Positions 1-7,696 of a DNA stretch of 64,000 bases are shown here, piece after piece (the first letter of the stretch is position 1; each line of letters opens with the position of its first letter). The position numbers and the translations under genes were made by a program. The stretch comes from Alphaproteobacteria bacterium. Lineage in GTDB: Bacteria; Pseudomonadota; Alphaproteobacteria; Reyranellales; Reyranellaceae. The notes under the pieces are model-generated. The model had not been told where the DNA came from. It saw only the letters and a list, made by a program, of their open reading frames with translations, and ran no database searches. The DNA is taken from contig VGCZ01000017.1 of assembly GCA_016869975.1 (NCBI GenBank), forward strand, positions 1 through 64,000, read 5' to 3'.

Positions 1-111
1 GTCGCCGTGCCATCGCTGCCCGCCGGCGTATGTCCGCCTGTCATGTCACCCTCGCTTGCCCTCGATGGGCCGGCGCCAGCTTGCGGATACGCGCTGTCGA
101 AAGTCCAGCGC

Positions 112-819
112 TCAAGACTTCTTGCGCACGATACAGCCGCTGAACGAGCCGGTATTGCCGCCTGTATGCCGGTTGCCGCCAAGGGAGAACGACCAAACGG
201 AGCTCGTCGAATCGTAGTTGATGACGTTGCCGGACGAGCCCTTGATCAGCCGCAGTTCGGCATCCCAGGGGTCGCACACGCAAACGTGCCCGCTGGGATG
301 GACCTGGTCGATGACCGTGAAGTGGCCGCCGCCATTGTTGTTCCAACCGACGCGGGCGATCACAGGATTGCCGGCGTCGGTCGCCGTCTTGACCGCGTCG
401 AACACCTGGCTGGGCGAGAGGACCACACACTCCCAGCCGCTGAGGCCGATCTGGCGCAGCACCTCAGGGTAAAACGACGCGTTGCTGTAGGTCGAGCCAT
501 CGTAGACCGAGCCGGTGACGTCGCTGTAGATCTTGTAGATCGCCGGCTCCTCCTTGACCGCCTGGTTGAACGCGCCGCGCGCCAGGCTGGAGCCGATATA
601 GCCGCCCAGCGGCACGCCGGACGAGGCGATCGCGGCGCCGGCCGACATGCCGGCCAGCATCAGATGCTTCTTCATCTTGAAGTTGATCATCAGGATGCTG
701 GCGATGCCGCAGGAATTGGAGCTGTCGGCGCCAGTGCTGTCCGTGATGGTGTCCTGCGAGCGCACCGCGTGCACGCTGCCGAAGCGGTCGAACCGCGCGA
801 ACCAAGATGTGATCGACAC
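112..819 (-). CDS. Papain-like (C70/C39-like) cysteine peptidase, copy 1
   Basis: This 235-residue protein looks like a papain-fold cysteine peptidase. A Cys in the motif NSCGIASILM (about residue 37) heads a helix, a His lies in GGGHFTVIDQV (about 166), and an Asp lies in VCDPWD (about 183). The Cys-His-Asp order and the GGGHF/DPW context resemble the AvrRpt2-like C70 and C39-like families. I chose the GTG at 819 because an AGGGGGAT ribosome site lies just upstream and because this start matches the paralogue; an ATG-led frame runs to 867. No signal peptide is evident, so the protein may be cytoplasmic or exported by a leaderless route. The neighbour at 895-1608 is a close paralogue in the same orientation. 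Substrate and role are unknown. Confidence 0.75.
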   Translation of the reverse strand: MSITSWFARFDRFGSVHAVRSQDTITDSTGADSSNSCGIASILMINFKMKKHLMLAGMSAGAAIASSGVPLGGYIGSSLARGAFNQAVKEEPAIYKIYSDVTGSVYDGSTYSNASFYPEVLRQIGLSGWECVVLSPSQVFDAVKTATDAGNPVIARVGWNNNGGGHFTVIDQVHPSGHVCVCDPWDAELRLIKGSSGNVINYDSTSSVWSFSLGGNRHTGGNTGSFSGCIVRKKS

Positions 820-894
820 GAAGATCCCCCTAACTGAAATGAAAGGCATCGGGCCGCCTGCCGACACCCTCCGGACGACGCCCGACGCGGCGCG

Positions 895-1608
895 CTACAC
901 CTTGCGCACGATGCAGCCGCTGAACTTGCCGGCACCGCTGGTGTAGGCGTGGCGATTGCCGCCCAGCGAGAACGACCAGACGAAGCCGGTCGGATCGTAG
1001 TTTGTCACGGTGCTGGCGGCGCCGTCGACCAGGCGTAACTCGCCGTCCCACGGATCGCAGACGCAGAGCTTGCCGCCGCCCGACGTCGTGTGCACCTGGT
1101 CGATGACGACGAAGTGCGCGCCGCCGCCATTCCACGCCACGCGGGCGATCACCGGATCGCCCTTGTCGACCGCCGTCTTGACCGAGGTGTAGACGTCGGT
1201 CTCGGCGACGAAGACGCGTTCCCAGCTGCCCAGGCCGAGGCGGCGCAGAACTTCGGGGAATTGGCCGGCGACGCTGTAGGTCGAGCCGTCATAGGTCGAG
1301 CCGGTGACGGCGCTGTAGATGCGATAGATCTCGGGCTCTTCCTTCACGGCGTTGGCGACCGCCGCGCGCGCGAGCGTGCCGCCGATGAAAGTGCCAAGCG
1401 GCGTGCCCGAAGAGGCGATGTTGGCACCGGCCGAGAGGCCGGCGACCATCAGATGCTTCTTCTGCTTGAAATTGACCATCAGGATGCTGGCGATGCCGCA
1501 CGAATTGGAGCGGTCGGCACCGGCGTTGTCCGTGATGGTGTCCTGCGAGCGGACGGCGTGGACGCTGGCGTAGCGATCGATACGCATGAACCAGGATGAG
1601 AACGACAT
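895..1608 (-). CDS. Papain-like (C70/C39-like) cysteine peptidase, copy 2
   Basis: This 237-residue paralogue of the downstream gene shares most of its sequence, including the N-terminal VHAVRSQDTITD stretch. The presumed triad is Cys about 37 (NSCGIASILM), His about 165 (GGAHFVVIDQV) and Asp about 185 (VCDPWD). The ATG at 1608 follows a good GGGGAGAG ribosome site, and the reading before it looks non-coding. The two copies are about 75 bases apart and probably co-transcribed from the region between this gene and the tRNA. Retention of all putative catalytic residues in both copies suggests both are active. They could be processing peptidases, immune factors or effectors; the sequence does not decide. 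Confidence 0.75.
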   Translation of the reverse strand: MSFSSWFMRIDRYASVHAVRSQDTITDNAGADRSNSCGIASILMVNFKQKKHLMVAGLSAGANIASSGTPLGTFIGGTLARAAVANAVKEEPEIYRIYSAVTGSTYDGSTYSVAGQFPEVLRRLGLGSWERVFVAETDVYTSVKTAVDKGDPVIARVAWNGGGAHFVVIDQVHTTSGGGKLCVCDPWDGELRLVDGAASTVTNYDPTGFVWSFSLGGNRHAYTSGAGKFSGCIVRKV

Positions 1609-1745
1609 GATGGTCTCTCCCCGACTTCCAACGAGCAAGTCAGAATAATGTGATCAATCACTCGTTGTTGAGTATCCCACGAAAAGAGCGGCTTGGACAG
1701 GGGATTCGCGCAACATGCGAATGTTTTCCACCACCGCAGTCGCCG

Positions 1746-1774
1746 TTGACCCCGCTATCAGGCTTTCGTTACAT
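1746..1774 (+). promoter_or_regulatory. Sigma-70-type promoter for tRNA-Gly
   Basis: TTGACC (1746-1751) and TTACAT (1769-1774) are separated by exactly 17 bases, and the -10 element ends 10 bases before the tRNA. Spacing and position are those expected of a housekeeping promoter driving the tRNA gene. Confidence 0.7.
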
Positions 1775-1784
1775 CTCAAGGCGC

Positions 1785-1858
1785 GCGGGTGTAGCTCAAT
1801 GGTAGAGCAGAAGCTTCCCAAGCTTACGACGAGGGTTCGATTCCCTTCACCCGCTCCA
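1785..1858 (+). tRNA. tRNA-Gly (anticodon CCC)
   Basis: The 74 bases fold as a complete cloverleaf with encoded CCA. The acceptor stem is GCGGGTG with CACCCGC, the D stem is GCTC with GAGC, the anticodon loop is TTCCCAA and the T arm is GAGGG-TTCGATT-CCCTT. The CCC anticodon reads GGG glycine codons. The first pair of the anticodon stem would be G27-A43, a mismatch; the other four pairs are canonical. Confidence 0.97.
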
Positions 1859-1923
1859 CGATCCCCGTCACGATCCGTTCGGTTGGACAGGCCAAGCCCG
1901 GCGGCTATCCCCGACGGGGATCG
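1859..1923. repeat. Inverted repeat just 3' of the tRNA
   Basis: CGATCCCCGTC at 1859-1869 is repeated in perfect inverted form as GACGGGGATCG at 1913-1923, separated by 43 bases. It begins directly after the tRNA CCA end. It could act in transcript processing or termination, or mark an old integration boundary. No T-tract follows. Confidence 0.5.
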
Positions 1924-1938
1924 CAATGGACGTCCATA

Positions 1939-2115
1939 GTGTCTCGGCCAATAGCCTCGGCCGCTCTCACGGAACTGCAACGGAAGATCGCGGAGTCGCT
2001 CGAGGATCCGCGTCCGGACATCCCCGCCGCCAAGGTCTTCCGGGAACTTCGTGCTCAACACGCGCGGCGCCTGAAGCGGAAGGTCAAGCTCCGGCCGCCG
2101 CGGACCACGCGCTGA
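1939..2115 (+). CDS. Possible short antitoxin-like ORF or remnant
   Basis: A 58-codon frame from a GTG reads LTELQRKIAESLEDPRPDIP, then AAKVFRELRAQHARRLKRK, ending at a TGA at 2113. The ESLEDPRP-IPA-VF-ELR pattern is like the C-terminal halves of small type II antitoxins or stability determinants. There is no in-frame ATG and no convincing ribosome site, and no toxin gene follows; the next gene is a CoA-transferase. It is either a real small protein with an unusual start or the tail of a decayed antitoxin gene. The rest of the interval between the tRNA and 2213 shows only the inverted repeat at 1859-1923. Confidence 0.3.
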   Translation: MSRPIASAALTELQRKIAESLEDPRPDIPAAKVFRELRAQHARRLKRKVKLRPPRTTR

Positions 2116-2212
2116 TTCCCTCCCCGTCCTGCGGAACGAGCCGCAGCGGAAAGGTTGCGGCCCTAGCACTCGCGTCCTGTAATCCATCGACAACGGATCG
2201 AGGATACGCCGC

Positions 2213-3340
2213 ATGACGGGACCACTCGCGGGCATCAAAGTGATCGAGGTCGGGCAGGCCTATGCCGGGCCGTTGGCGGGCGCGATCCTCGCCGACATGG
2301 GCGCCGACGTGATCAAGGTCGAGAAGCCCGACGGCGGCGACGACGCGCGGCTGTGGGGTCCGCCCTTCGTCGAGGGCGACAGCGTGATGTTCCGCGCCAA
2401 TAACAGGGGCAAGCGTTCGGTGACGCTCGACATCAAGTCGGCCGCCGACGTGGCGAAGCTGAAGACGCTGGCGAAGGACGCCGACATCCTGATCCAGAAT
2501 CTGCGGCCGGGCATCGTCGACGAATTGGGCGTCGGGCCCGAGGCGCTGCGCGCGGTCAATCCCCGGCTGATCTACTGCTCGATCTGGGCCTTCGGCCATC
2601 AGGGGCCGCTGAAGATGGCGCCGGGCTTCGATCCGCTGCTGCAGGCCTATGGCGGTGTGATGACGCTCACCGGCCGGCCGCAGGATCCGCCGACCTTCTG
2701 CGCGCCGGCGATCAACGACGCGGCTACCGGCATGTGGTGCGTGATCGGCGCGCTGGCGGCGCTGCAGCGGCGCCACGCGACGGGCGAGGGCTGCGTCATC
2801 GATACGTCTCTGTTCGAGACGGCGACCGGCTGGGTGTCGGGCGCGCTGCACAGCTACTGGATCTCGGGCCAGCTGCCGCAACGCCACGGCACCGGCAGCC
2901 CGATCATCGTGCCCTACCAGGCCTTCGAAACTGCCGACAAGCCGATCGTGATCGCCTGCGGCAACGACCGGCTGTTCGTGAAGTTCGCCGAGGCGGTCGG
3001 CAAGCCCGAATGGGCCACCGACCCGCGCTTCGAGAACAACCGCAAGCGCGCGGAGGTGCGCGAGGCGCTGGCGGGGCTGATCCAGGCGATCATCCGTACC
3101 CGGCCGCGCGCGCACTGGATCGCGCTGTTCGGCAAGGCGGGCGTGCCCTGCCAGCCGGTCAACGACATCGGCGATCTGGCGCAGAGCGAGCAGCTCGCGG
3201 CGATGGACATGACGCGCACCTTGCCGTCGACCGGCATGCGCGTGGTTGGCCTGCCGGTCAATTTCGATCGCCAACGACCGGTGCCCCGGCGCGACTCGCC
3301 GAAGCTGGGCGAGCACAACAAGGAGGTCTTCGGCGAATGA
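2213..3340 (+). CDS. Class III CoA-transferase (CaiB/BaiF family)
   Basis: The 375-residue protein belongs to the family III CoA-transferases, which move CoA between acyl-CoA donors and carboxylic acids. It begins with PLAGIKVIEVGQAYAGPLAG, contains the GADVIKVEKP block (30-39), and places an Asp at residue 169 (PAINDAATG), the position of the catalytic Asp that forms the covalent acyl anhydride in this family. Length is typical. Its stop overlaps the start of the epoxide hydrolase-like gene in ATGA, so the two are translationally coupled and probably act on the same organic acid or epoxide-derived compound. The true acyl substrate cannot be read from the sequence. Confidence 0.9.
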   Translation: MTGPLAGIKVIEVGQAYAGPLAGAILADMGADVIKVEKPDGGDDARLWGPPFVEGDSVMFRANNRGKRSVTLDIKSAADVAKLKTLAKDADILIQNLRPGIVDELGVGPEALRAVNPRLIYCSIWAFGHQGPLKMAPGFDPLLQAYGGVMTLTGRPQDPPTFCAPAINDAATGMWCVIGALAALQRRHATGEGCVIDTSLFETATGWVSGALHSYWISGQLPQRHGTGSPIIVPYQAFETADKPIVIACGNDRLFVKFAEAVGKPEWATDPRFENNRKRAEVREALAGLIQAIIRTRPRAHWIALFGKAGVPCQPVNDIGDLAQSEQLAAMDMTRTLPSTGMRVVGLPVNFDRQRPVPRRDSPKLGEHNKEVFGE

Positions 3341-4359
3341 GCGCGATCAGCGAGCACGTCGCGAAATCGTCTCGGCACACCAGCTTCTATCTCGCTGCTG
3401 GCCCCACGAACGGTCTGCCGGTGGTCTTCGTCCATGGCTGGCCCGAGCTGTCGATCTCCTGGCGCCATCAATTGCCGGTGCTCGGCGGGCTGGGCTTCCG
3501 CGCCATCGCGCCGGACATGCGCGGCTATGGCCAATCCAGCGTCTACCGCGCGCAGGCCGACTACGCGCAGGAGCTCATCGTCGCCGACATGATCGAGCTC
3601 GCCGACTCGCTGGGAATCGAGAAGGCGGTATGGGTCGGCCACGACTGGGGCAGCCCGGTGGTGTGGAACATCGCCAGCCACCATCCGGATCGCTGTATCG
3701 CCGTCGCCAATCTCTGCGTGCCCTACCACTCGCTGGAATACGGCCTCGACTCGGTGATCCCGTTGGTCGATCGCGCCGTCTATCCCGAGGTGACCTATCC
3801 CGCCGGACAGTGGGAGTACATGCGCTTCTACGAGGAGAACTTCGCCGCCGCGACGAAGGCCTTCGACTCGAACCCCCACAACGTGGTGAAGCTTCTGTTC
3901 CGCAGGGGCGACCCGGCGGGACAGGGCAAGCCCTCGCGCACCGCCGAGGTGCGGCGCAACGGCGGCTGGTTCCCCGGCGGCGTGGTGCCCGACGTGCCGC
4001 GCGACGCCGCCGTGGTGAGCGAGGAGGATCTACGGATCTACGCCGAGGCGCTGCGGCGCAACGGCTTCTTCGGACCGGACTCGTGGTACGTGAACCACAC
4101 CGCCAACGCCGCCTATGCGGCGCGTGCGGTGAACGGCGGCTACCTCGACATGCCGGCGCTCTTCATCGCGGCCCGCTACGACTACACCTGCGAAAGCGTG
4201 ACCTCGCGCCTGCCCGAGCCGATGCGGAAGCATTGTCGCGACCTCACCGAGGGCATCATCGACAGCGGTCACTGGATGGCGCAGGAGAAGCCGATCGAGG
4301 TCAATCGCGCGCTGACCCACTGGCTGGCGACCAAGGTGCCGGGCGGTTGGCCGACATGA
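3337..4359 (+). CDS. Alpha/beta hydrolase, epoxide hydrolase type
   Basis: The 340-residue enzyme has the alpha/beta hydrolase landmarks of soluble epoxide hydrolases. These are the oxyanion motif HGWPE (33-37), a nucleophile Asp at about 103 within VGHDWGS, and a C-terminal His at about 312 in SGHWMAQEKP. An Asp at the nucleophile elbow, rather than Ser, argues for epoxide hydrolase or haloalkane dehalogenase over esterase. The ATG at 3337 overlaps the upstream stop and follows an AAGGAGG site at 3320-3326, which fixes the start. It probably works in the same degradative step series as the coupled CoA-transferase. Confidence 0.88.
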   Translation: MSAISEHVAKSSRHTSFYLAAGPTNGLPVVFVHGWPELSISWRHQLPVLGGLGFRAIAPDMRGYGQSSVYRAQADYAQELIVADMIELADSLGIEKAVWVGHDWGSPVVWNIASHHPDRCIAVANLCVPYHSLEYGLDSVIPLVDRAVYPEVTYPAGQWEYMRFYEENFAAATKAFDSNPHNVVKLLFRRGDPAGQGKPSRTAEVRRNGGWFPGGVVPDVPRDAAVVSEEDLRIYAEALRRNGFFGPDSWYVNHTANAAYAARAVNGGYLDMPALFIAARYDYTCESVTSRLPEPMRKHCRDLTEGIIDSGHWMAQEKPIEVNRALTHWLATKVPGGWPT

Positions 4360-4432
4360 TTCATCCTGGGGGCGCCGGCGTCTCGCCGGCTCTTCTCCTG
4401 ATGCCGGCGGGACGACATCGCTCCCAGAGAAG

Positions 4433-4768
4433 TCAGAGCACCGTCCCGTCCGGCGTCCATTCGCCCCGCTGGTCCTCGATCTCGACCACCCAGACATCGG
4501 GATCGCGGCCGACCTGGCGGGCGATATAGGCGTCGGCTTCGGGCTCGGGCACGGGTTGCGCGCCGGTGCCGCGCGCCCAGCCCTGCTCGCCGTCGAGCGT
4601 GCTGGTCTGGGTGAACACCGTGACGCCCTGTGCGAAGCGGTTGACCTTCACCAGCACCGTGCCGGCGTCGGGATCGCCGCGGCGTACGACCACGGCCGGG
4701 ATCATGCGCCGGTCGCAGAGCCTGATCTGTGCCGAGACCCACAGGCTCGTGGTCAGCCCCATCGCCAT
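4433..4768 (-). CDS. DUF1491 family protein
   Basis: This 111-residue protein matches the DUF1491 family of small alphaproteobacterial proteins, with LWVSAQIRLCD near the start, VVVRRGDPDAGTVLVKVNR in the middle and ADAYIARQVGRDPDVWVVEI near the end. Function is unknown. Its ATG overlaps the stop of the upstream unknown gene, so the two are coupled. Two Met codons lie at positions 1 and 3; either could be used. Confidence 0.8.
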   Translation of the reverse strand: MAMGLTTSLWVSAQIRLCDRRMIPAVVVRRGDPDAGTVLVKVNRFAQGVTVFTQTSTLDGEQGWARGTGAQPVPEPEADAYIARQVGRDPDVWVVEIEDQRGEWTPDGTVL

Positions 4769-5721
4769 CAGTGCAACGCCGCGTCGAGGCCGTCGAACAC
4801 CGGCCGCGCCGCGCGCCAGTGATAGCCCACGACATGTACGCCGGCCGGACCGACCGCTTCGATGAGCGACGCGCGCGCGGCCTCCGGCACGATCAGGATC
4901 GCCGCTGCGCCGTTGGCGCCGACGCGGCGCAGCAGCAGGCGACCGACGGCGCGCTCAATGCGGTCGCGCCCAGGATCGGTGGCGATCTCCAGCAGTGGCG
5001 GTGCGACCCGGCGCGGCGTGAACAACGGATCGCCGCCGCCCTTGGCCGACAAGCCGCGGCGCGCCAGCTCCTCGGCCAGCGCGTCGAGCACCAGCGGCCG
5101 GTCGCAAGCGGCACTCATGGCGTGGCTGACGTCGCTGTCGGCTGGCGCCGGCGTCGCGGAGTCGAGCGCGGCGATGGAGCCGTCACCCGACTTGAAGCGA
5201 TGCACGGCCGAGACGAAGCGGCCGACCTGGCGCGGCAGGCGTGGGCCTTCGAGTGGGCCGATCACCAGCAGCTCGGTGCTCGAGCCGTCGGGCCAGCGCG
5301 CCGCCTGCCAATTGCCCGTCGCGGCGAAGTCGCGGAACGCGCGCTTGCGCAGGCCGACGCGCGCGCCGCCGATCTTGCCGCTATGGGCGAGATAGAGCGC
5401 GTCGTCCTCGTCGCGCAGGATCGCGCCGGCGACGCGCCGGTCGGCGCCGCCATGCAGCAAGTTGATCTCGCAGGTGATGGTCTCGGTGCGCGTCGGCGTA
5501 TCGGGCGCGTGGCCGAAGACCAGCCAGTGTCGGGTGCCGAGCAGGGTCGGGTCATGTCGCCACCAGAAGGCATGCTCGCGCAGCCAGGCGATATCGCCCT
5601 TGGCCTTGCCGCCGCCATGCCAGGTGATGGTGACGTCGCGAACCGGCAGGCCCGCCAGCCGTCGGCGCAGCACGCGCACGGCCCGCGCGATGCGACGACG
5701 GTCGGCCAGCACGTGGAGCAT
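4768..5721 (-). CDS. Conserved-looking protein of unknown function
   Basis: I do not recognise this protein. From the ATG at 5721 it is 317 residues and begins MLHVLADRRRIARAVRVLRR. An early block reads DVTITWHGGGKAKGDIAWL, a middle part is rich in charged residues, and the last 70 residues include GAAAILIVPEAARASLIEAV. No signal peptide or membrane segment is seen. The frame stays open to 5853, but that longer version would overlap the start of the divergent ABC-F gene, so a start at 5721 or slightly upstream is more likely. It is coupled by ATGA overlap to the DUF1491 gene. Confidence 0.6.
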   Translation of the reverse strand: MLHVLADRRRIARAVRVLRRRLAGLPVRDVTITWHGGGKAKGDIAWLREHAFWWRHDPTLLGTRHWLVFGHAPDTPTRTETITCEINLLHGGADRRVAGAILRDEDDALYLAHSGKIGGARVGLRKRAFRDFAATGNWQAARWPDGSSTELLVIGPLEGPRLPRQVGRFVSAVHRFKSGDGSIAALDSATPAPADSDVSHAMSAACDRPLVLDALAEELARRGLSAKGGGDPLFTPRRVAPPLLEIATDPGRDRIERAVGRLLLRRVGANGAAAILIVPEAARASLIEAVGPAGVHVVGYHWRAARPVFDGLDAALH

Positions 5722-5851
5722 GGGCTCGACATATAGCGAAGCCCCGCGCCGGAGGCGAATCGTGTCGCCGTTCGGGCCGCACCGCTCCAGCGGCGCGGCC
5801 CGAACGGCGGACTTGCTCCGATAGCCGCCATCCGGCATGAGACGCGCCATC

Positions 5852-7651
5852 ATGGCACCTCCGCCGCTTCTCGCGCTCTCCGACGCGCGCTATCGCATCG
5901 GCGATCAGGTCATCCTCGACGGCGCCTCGGTCGGCGTCGGTCGCGGCGAGCGGCTGTGCCTGGTCGGCCGCAACGGCGCCGGCAAGTCGACCCTGCTGCG
6001 CCTGCTGGCCGGCGAGATCCAGGCCGATGCCGGCGAGCGCTTCATCCAGCCTGGCGCGCGCGTCGCCACCCTGCCGCAGGAGCCCGACCTTTCGGCCCAC
6101 GCCTCGGTGGCGCACTACGTCGCCGCCGGCCTCGAGGACGCGCATGGTCCCGACGACCATCGTGTCGCCACGGTGCTCGACGAACTGCGGCTCGATGGCG
6201 CGGTGTCGCCGTCGAGCCTGTCCGGCGGCGAGGCGCGGCGCGCGGCGCTGGCGCGCGCGCTGGTGGCCGAGCCCGACATCCTGCTGCTCGACGAGCCGAC
6301 CAACCATCTCGACCTGCCGACCATCGAATGGCTCGAGGCAAGGCTCGAAACGTGGCGCGGCGGCTATGTGCTGATCAGCCACGACCGGCGCTTCCTGTCG
6401 CGTCTCGCCAAGGCGGTGCTGTGGCTCGACCGCGGCGTGGTGCGCCGGCTCGACGAGGGCTACGACAAGTTCGAGGCGTGGTCCGACGGCATCCTCGAGC
6501 GCGAGGAGACCGAGCGGCACAAGCTCGACCGGTTGATCGAGCGCGAGACGATCTGGGCCGGCAAGAGCATCCGCGCGCGGCGCACGCGCAACGAGGGTCG
6601 TCTGCGCGCGCTGAAGGACCTGCGCGCGCTCAGGAAGACGCAGATCGCGCAGACCGGCCGGGTGAAGATGGAGGCCGGCGCGGCCGAGCAGGGCGGCACA
6701 CTCGCCATCGAGGCCAAGACCATCGCCAAGCGTTTCGGCGAGCGCGTCATCGTGGCGAATTTCTCGACCCGCATCCTGCGCGGCCATCGCGTCGGGCTGA
6801 TCGGCCGCAACGGCGCGGGCAAGACGACCTTGTTGCGCATGCTGATCGGCGAACTGGCGCCCGACAGCGGCACGGTGCGGCTGGGCGTCAATCTGGTGCC
6901 CGTGGTGATCGACCAGCGCCGCGTGCAGCTCGATCCGACGAGCACGCCGTGGAAGGTGCTGGCCGACGTCAACGACCATGTCATGGTGCGCGGCCGGCCG
7001 CTGCACGTGATGAGCTATCTGCGCGAGTTCCTGTTCCGCGACGACCAGGCGCGCCAGCCGGTGGGTACGTTGAGCGGCGGCGAGCGCAATCGGCTGCTGC
7101 TGGCCAAGGCGCTCGCGGCGCCGTCGAACCTGCTGGTGCTCGACGAGCCGACCAACGACCTCGACGCCGACACGCTCGACCTTCTGCAGGAGACGCTGGC
7201 CGACTACGACGGTACGGTGCTGCTGGTCAGCCACGACCGCGACTTCCTCGATCGCCTCGTGACCTCGACCATCGCCATGGAGGGCGACGGCACGGCGGTC
7301 GAATATGCCGGCGGCTACAGCGACTACCTGCTGCAACGGCCACCGCCGAAGGAGGCGCTCGTCGCGCGACCGGCGCCGCGCGTGGAGCCGGCGGCGACGC
7401 GGACCGAAAGCCGGCGCAAGCTCAGCTACAAGCAGCAGCGCGCGCTCGACGATTTGCCGGGGCGTATCGAGACCTTGCACGCCGAGATCGCCGCGCTGAA
7501 CACCAAACTCGCCGACGCGACGCTTTACGCGCGCGATCCCGTCGCGTTCAACGCGACAATGACCAAGCTCTCGACGACGCAAGCCGCGCTGACGGCGGCC
7601 GAGGACGAGTGGCTGGAACTCGAGACCCTGCGCGAGGAGCTCGCGGGTTAA
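5852..7651 (+). CDS. uup: ABC-F family ATPase (Uup-like)
   Basis: The 599-residue protein has two ABC ATPase domains and no membrane segments, the ABC-F architecture. Domain 1 has Walker A GRNGAGKST (39-47), signature LSGGE (123-127) and Walker B ILLLDEPTNHLD (about 143-154). Domain 2 has Walker A GRNGAGKTT (about 318-326), a second LSGGE and LLVLDEPTNDLD. The roughly 75-residue linker between them is charged, and the last 70 residues look like a coiled coil, as in Uup. Uup-type proteins act on ribosomes or branched DNA. I favour the ATG at 5852; another lies at 5837. It is divergent from the unknown gene on its left. Confidence 0.88.
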   Translation: MAPPPLLALSDARYRIGDQVILDGASVGVGRGERLCLVGRNGAGKSTLLRLLAGEIQADAGERFIQPGARVATLPQEPDLSAHASVAHYVAAGLEDAHGPDDHRVATVLDELRLDGAVSPSSLSGGEARRAALARALVAEPDILLLDEPTNHLDLPTIEWLEARLETWRGGYVLISHDRRFLSRLAKAVLWLDRGVVRRLDEGYDKFEAWSDGILEREETERHKLDRLIERETIWAGKSIRARRTRNEGRLRALKDLRALRKTQIAQTGRVKMEAGAAEQGGTLAIEAKTIAKRFGERVIVANFSTRILRGHRVGLIGRNGAGKTTLLRMLIGELAPDSGTVRLGVNLVPVVIDQRRVQLDPTSTPWKVLADVNDHVMVRGRPLHVMSYLREFLFRDDQARQPVGTLSGGERNRLLLAKALAAPSNLLVLDEPTNDLDADTLDLLQETLADYDGTVLLVSHDRDFLDRLVTSTIAMEGDGTAVEYAGGYSDYLLQRPPPKEALVARPAPRVEPAATRTESRRKLSYKQQRALDDLPGRIETLHAEIAALNTKLADATLYARDPVAFNATMTKLSTTQAALTAAEDEWLELETLREELAG

Positions 7652-7664
7652 CGCCGCCGAACTC

Positions 7665-7693
7665 TGTCATCCCGAGCGCGGCGAGGGATGACA
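7665..7693. repeat. Dispersed palindromic repeat, type B
   Basis: TGTCATCCCGAGCG and CGAGGGATGACA form a hairpin between the convergent uup and permease genes. A near-identical copy lies at 44977-45003 and a diverged one at 61583-61606. It is a small dispersed intergenic element that may also help terminate both flanking transcripts. Confidence 0.75.
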
Positions 7694-7696
7694 AAT

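Noticed and set aside
5552-7582. A long open frame on the minus strand opposite the ABC-F gene
   Set aside because: It is a GC-rich shadow of the uup coding strand, has no ribosome site and gives no family-like sequence.
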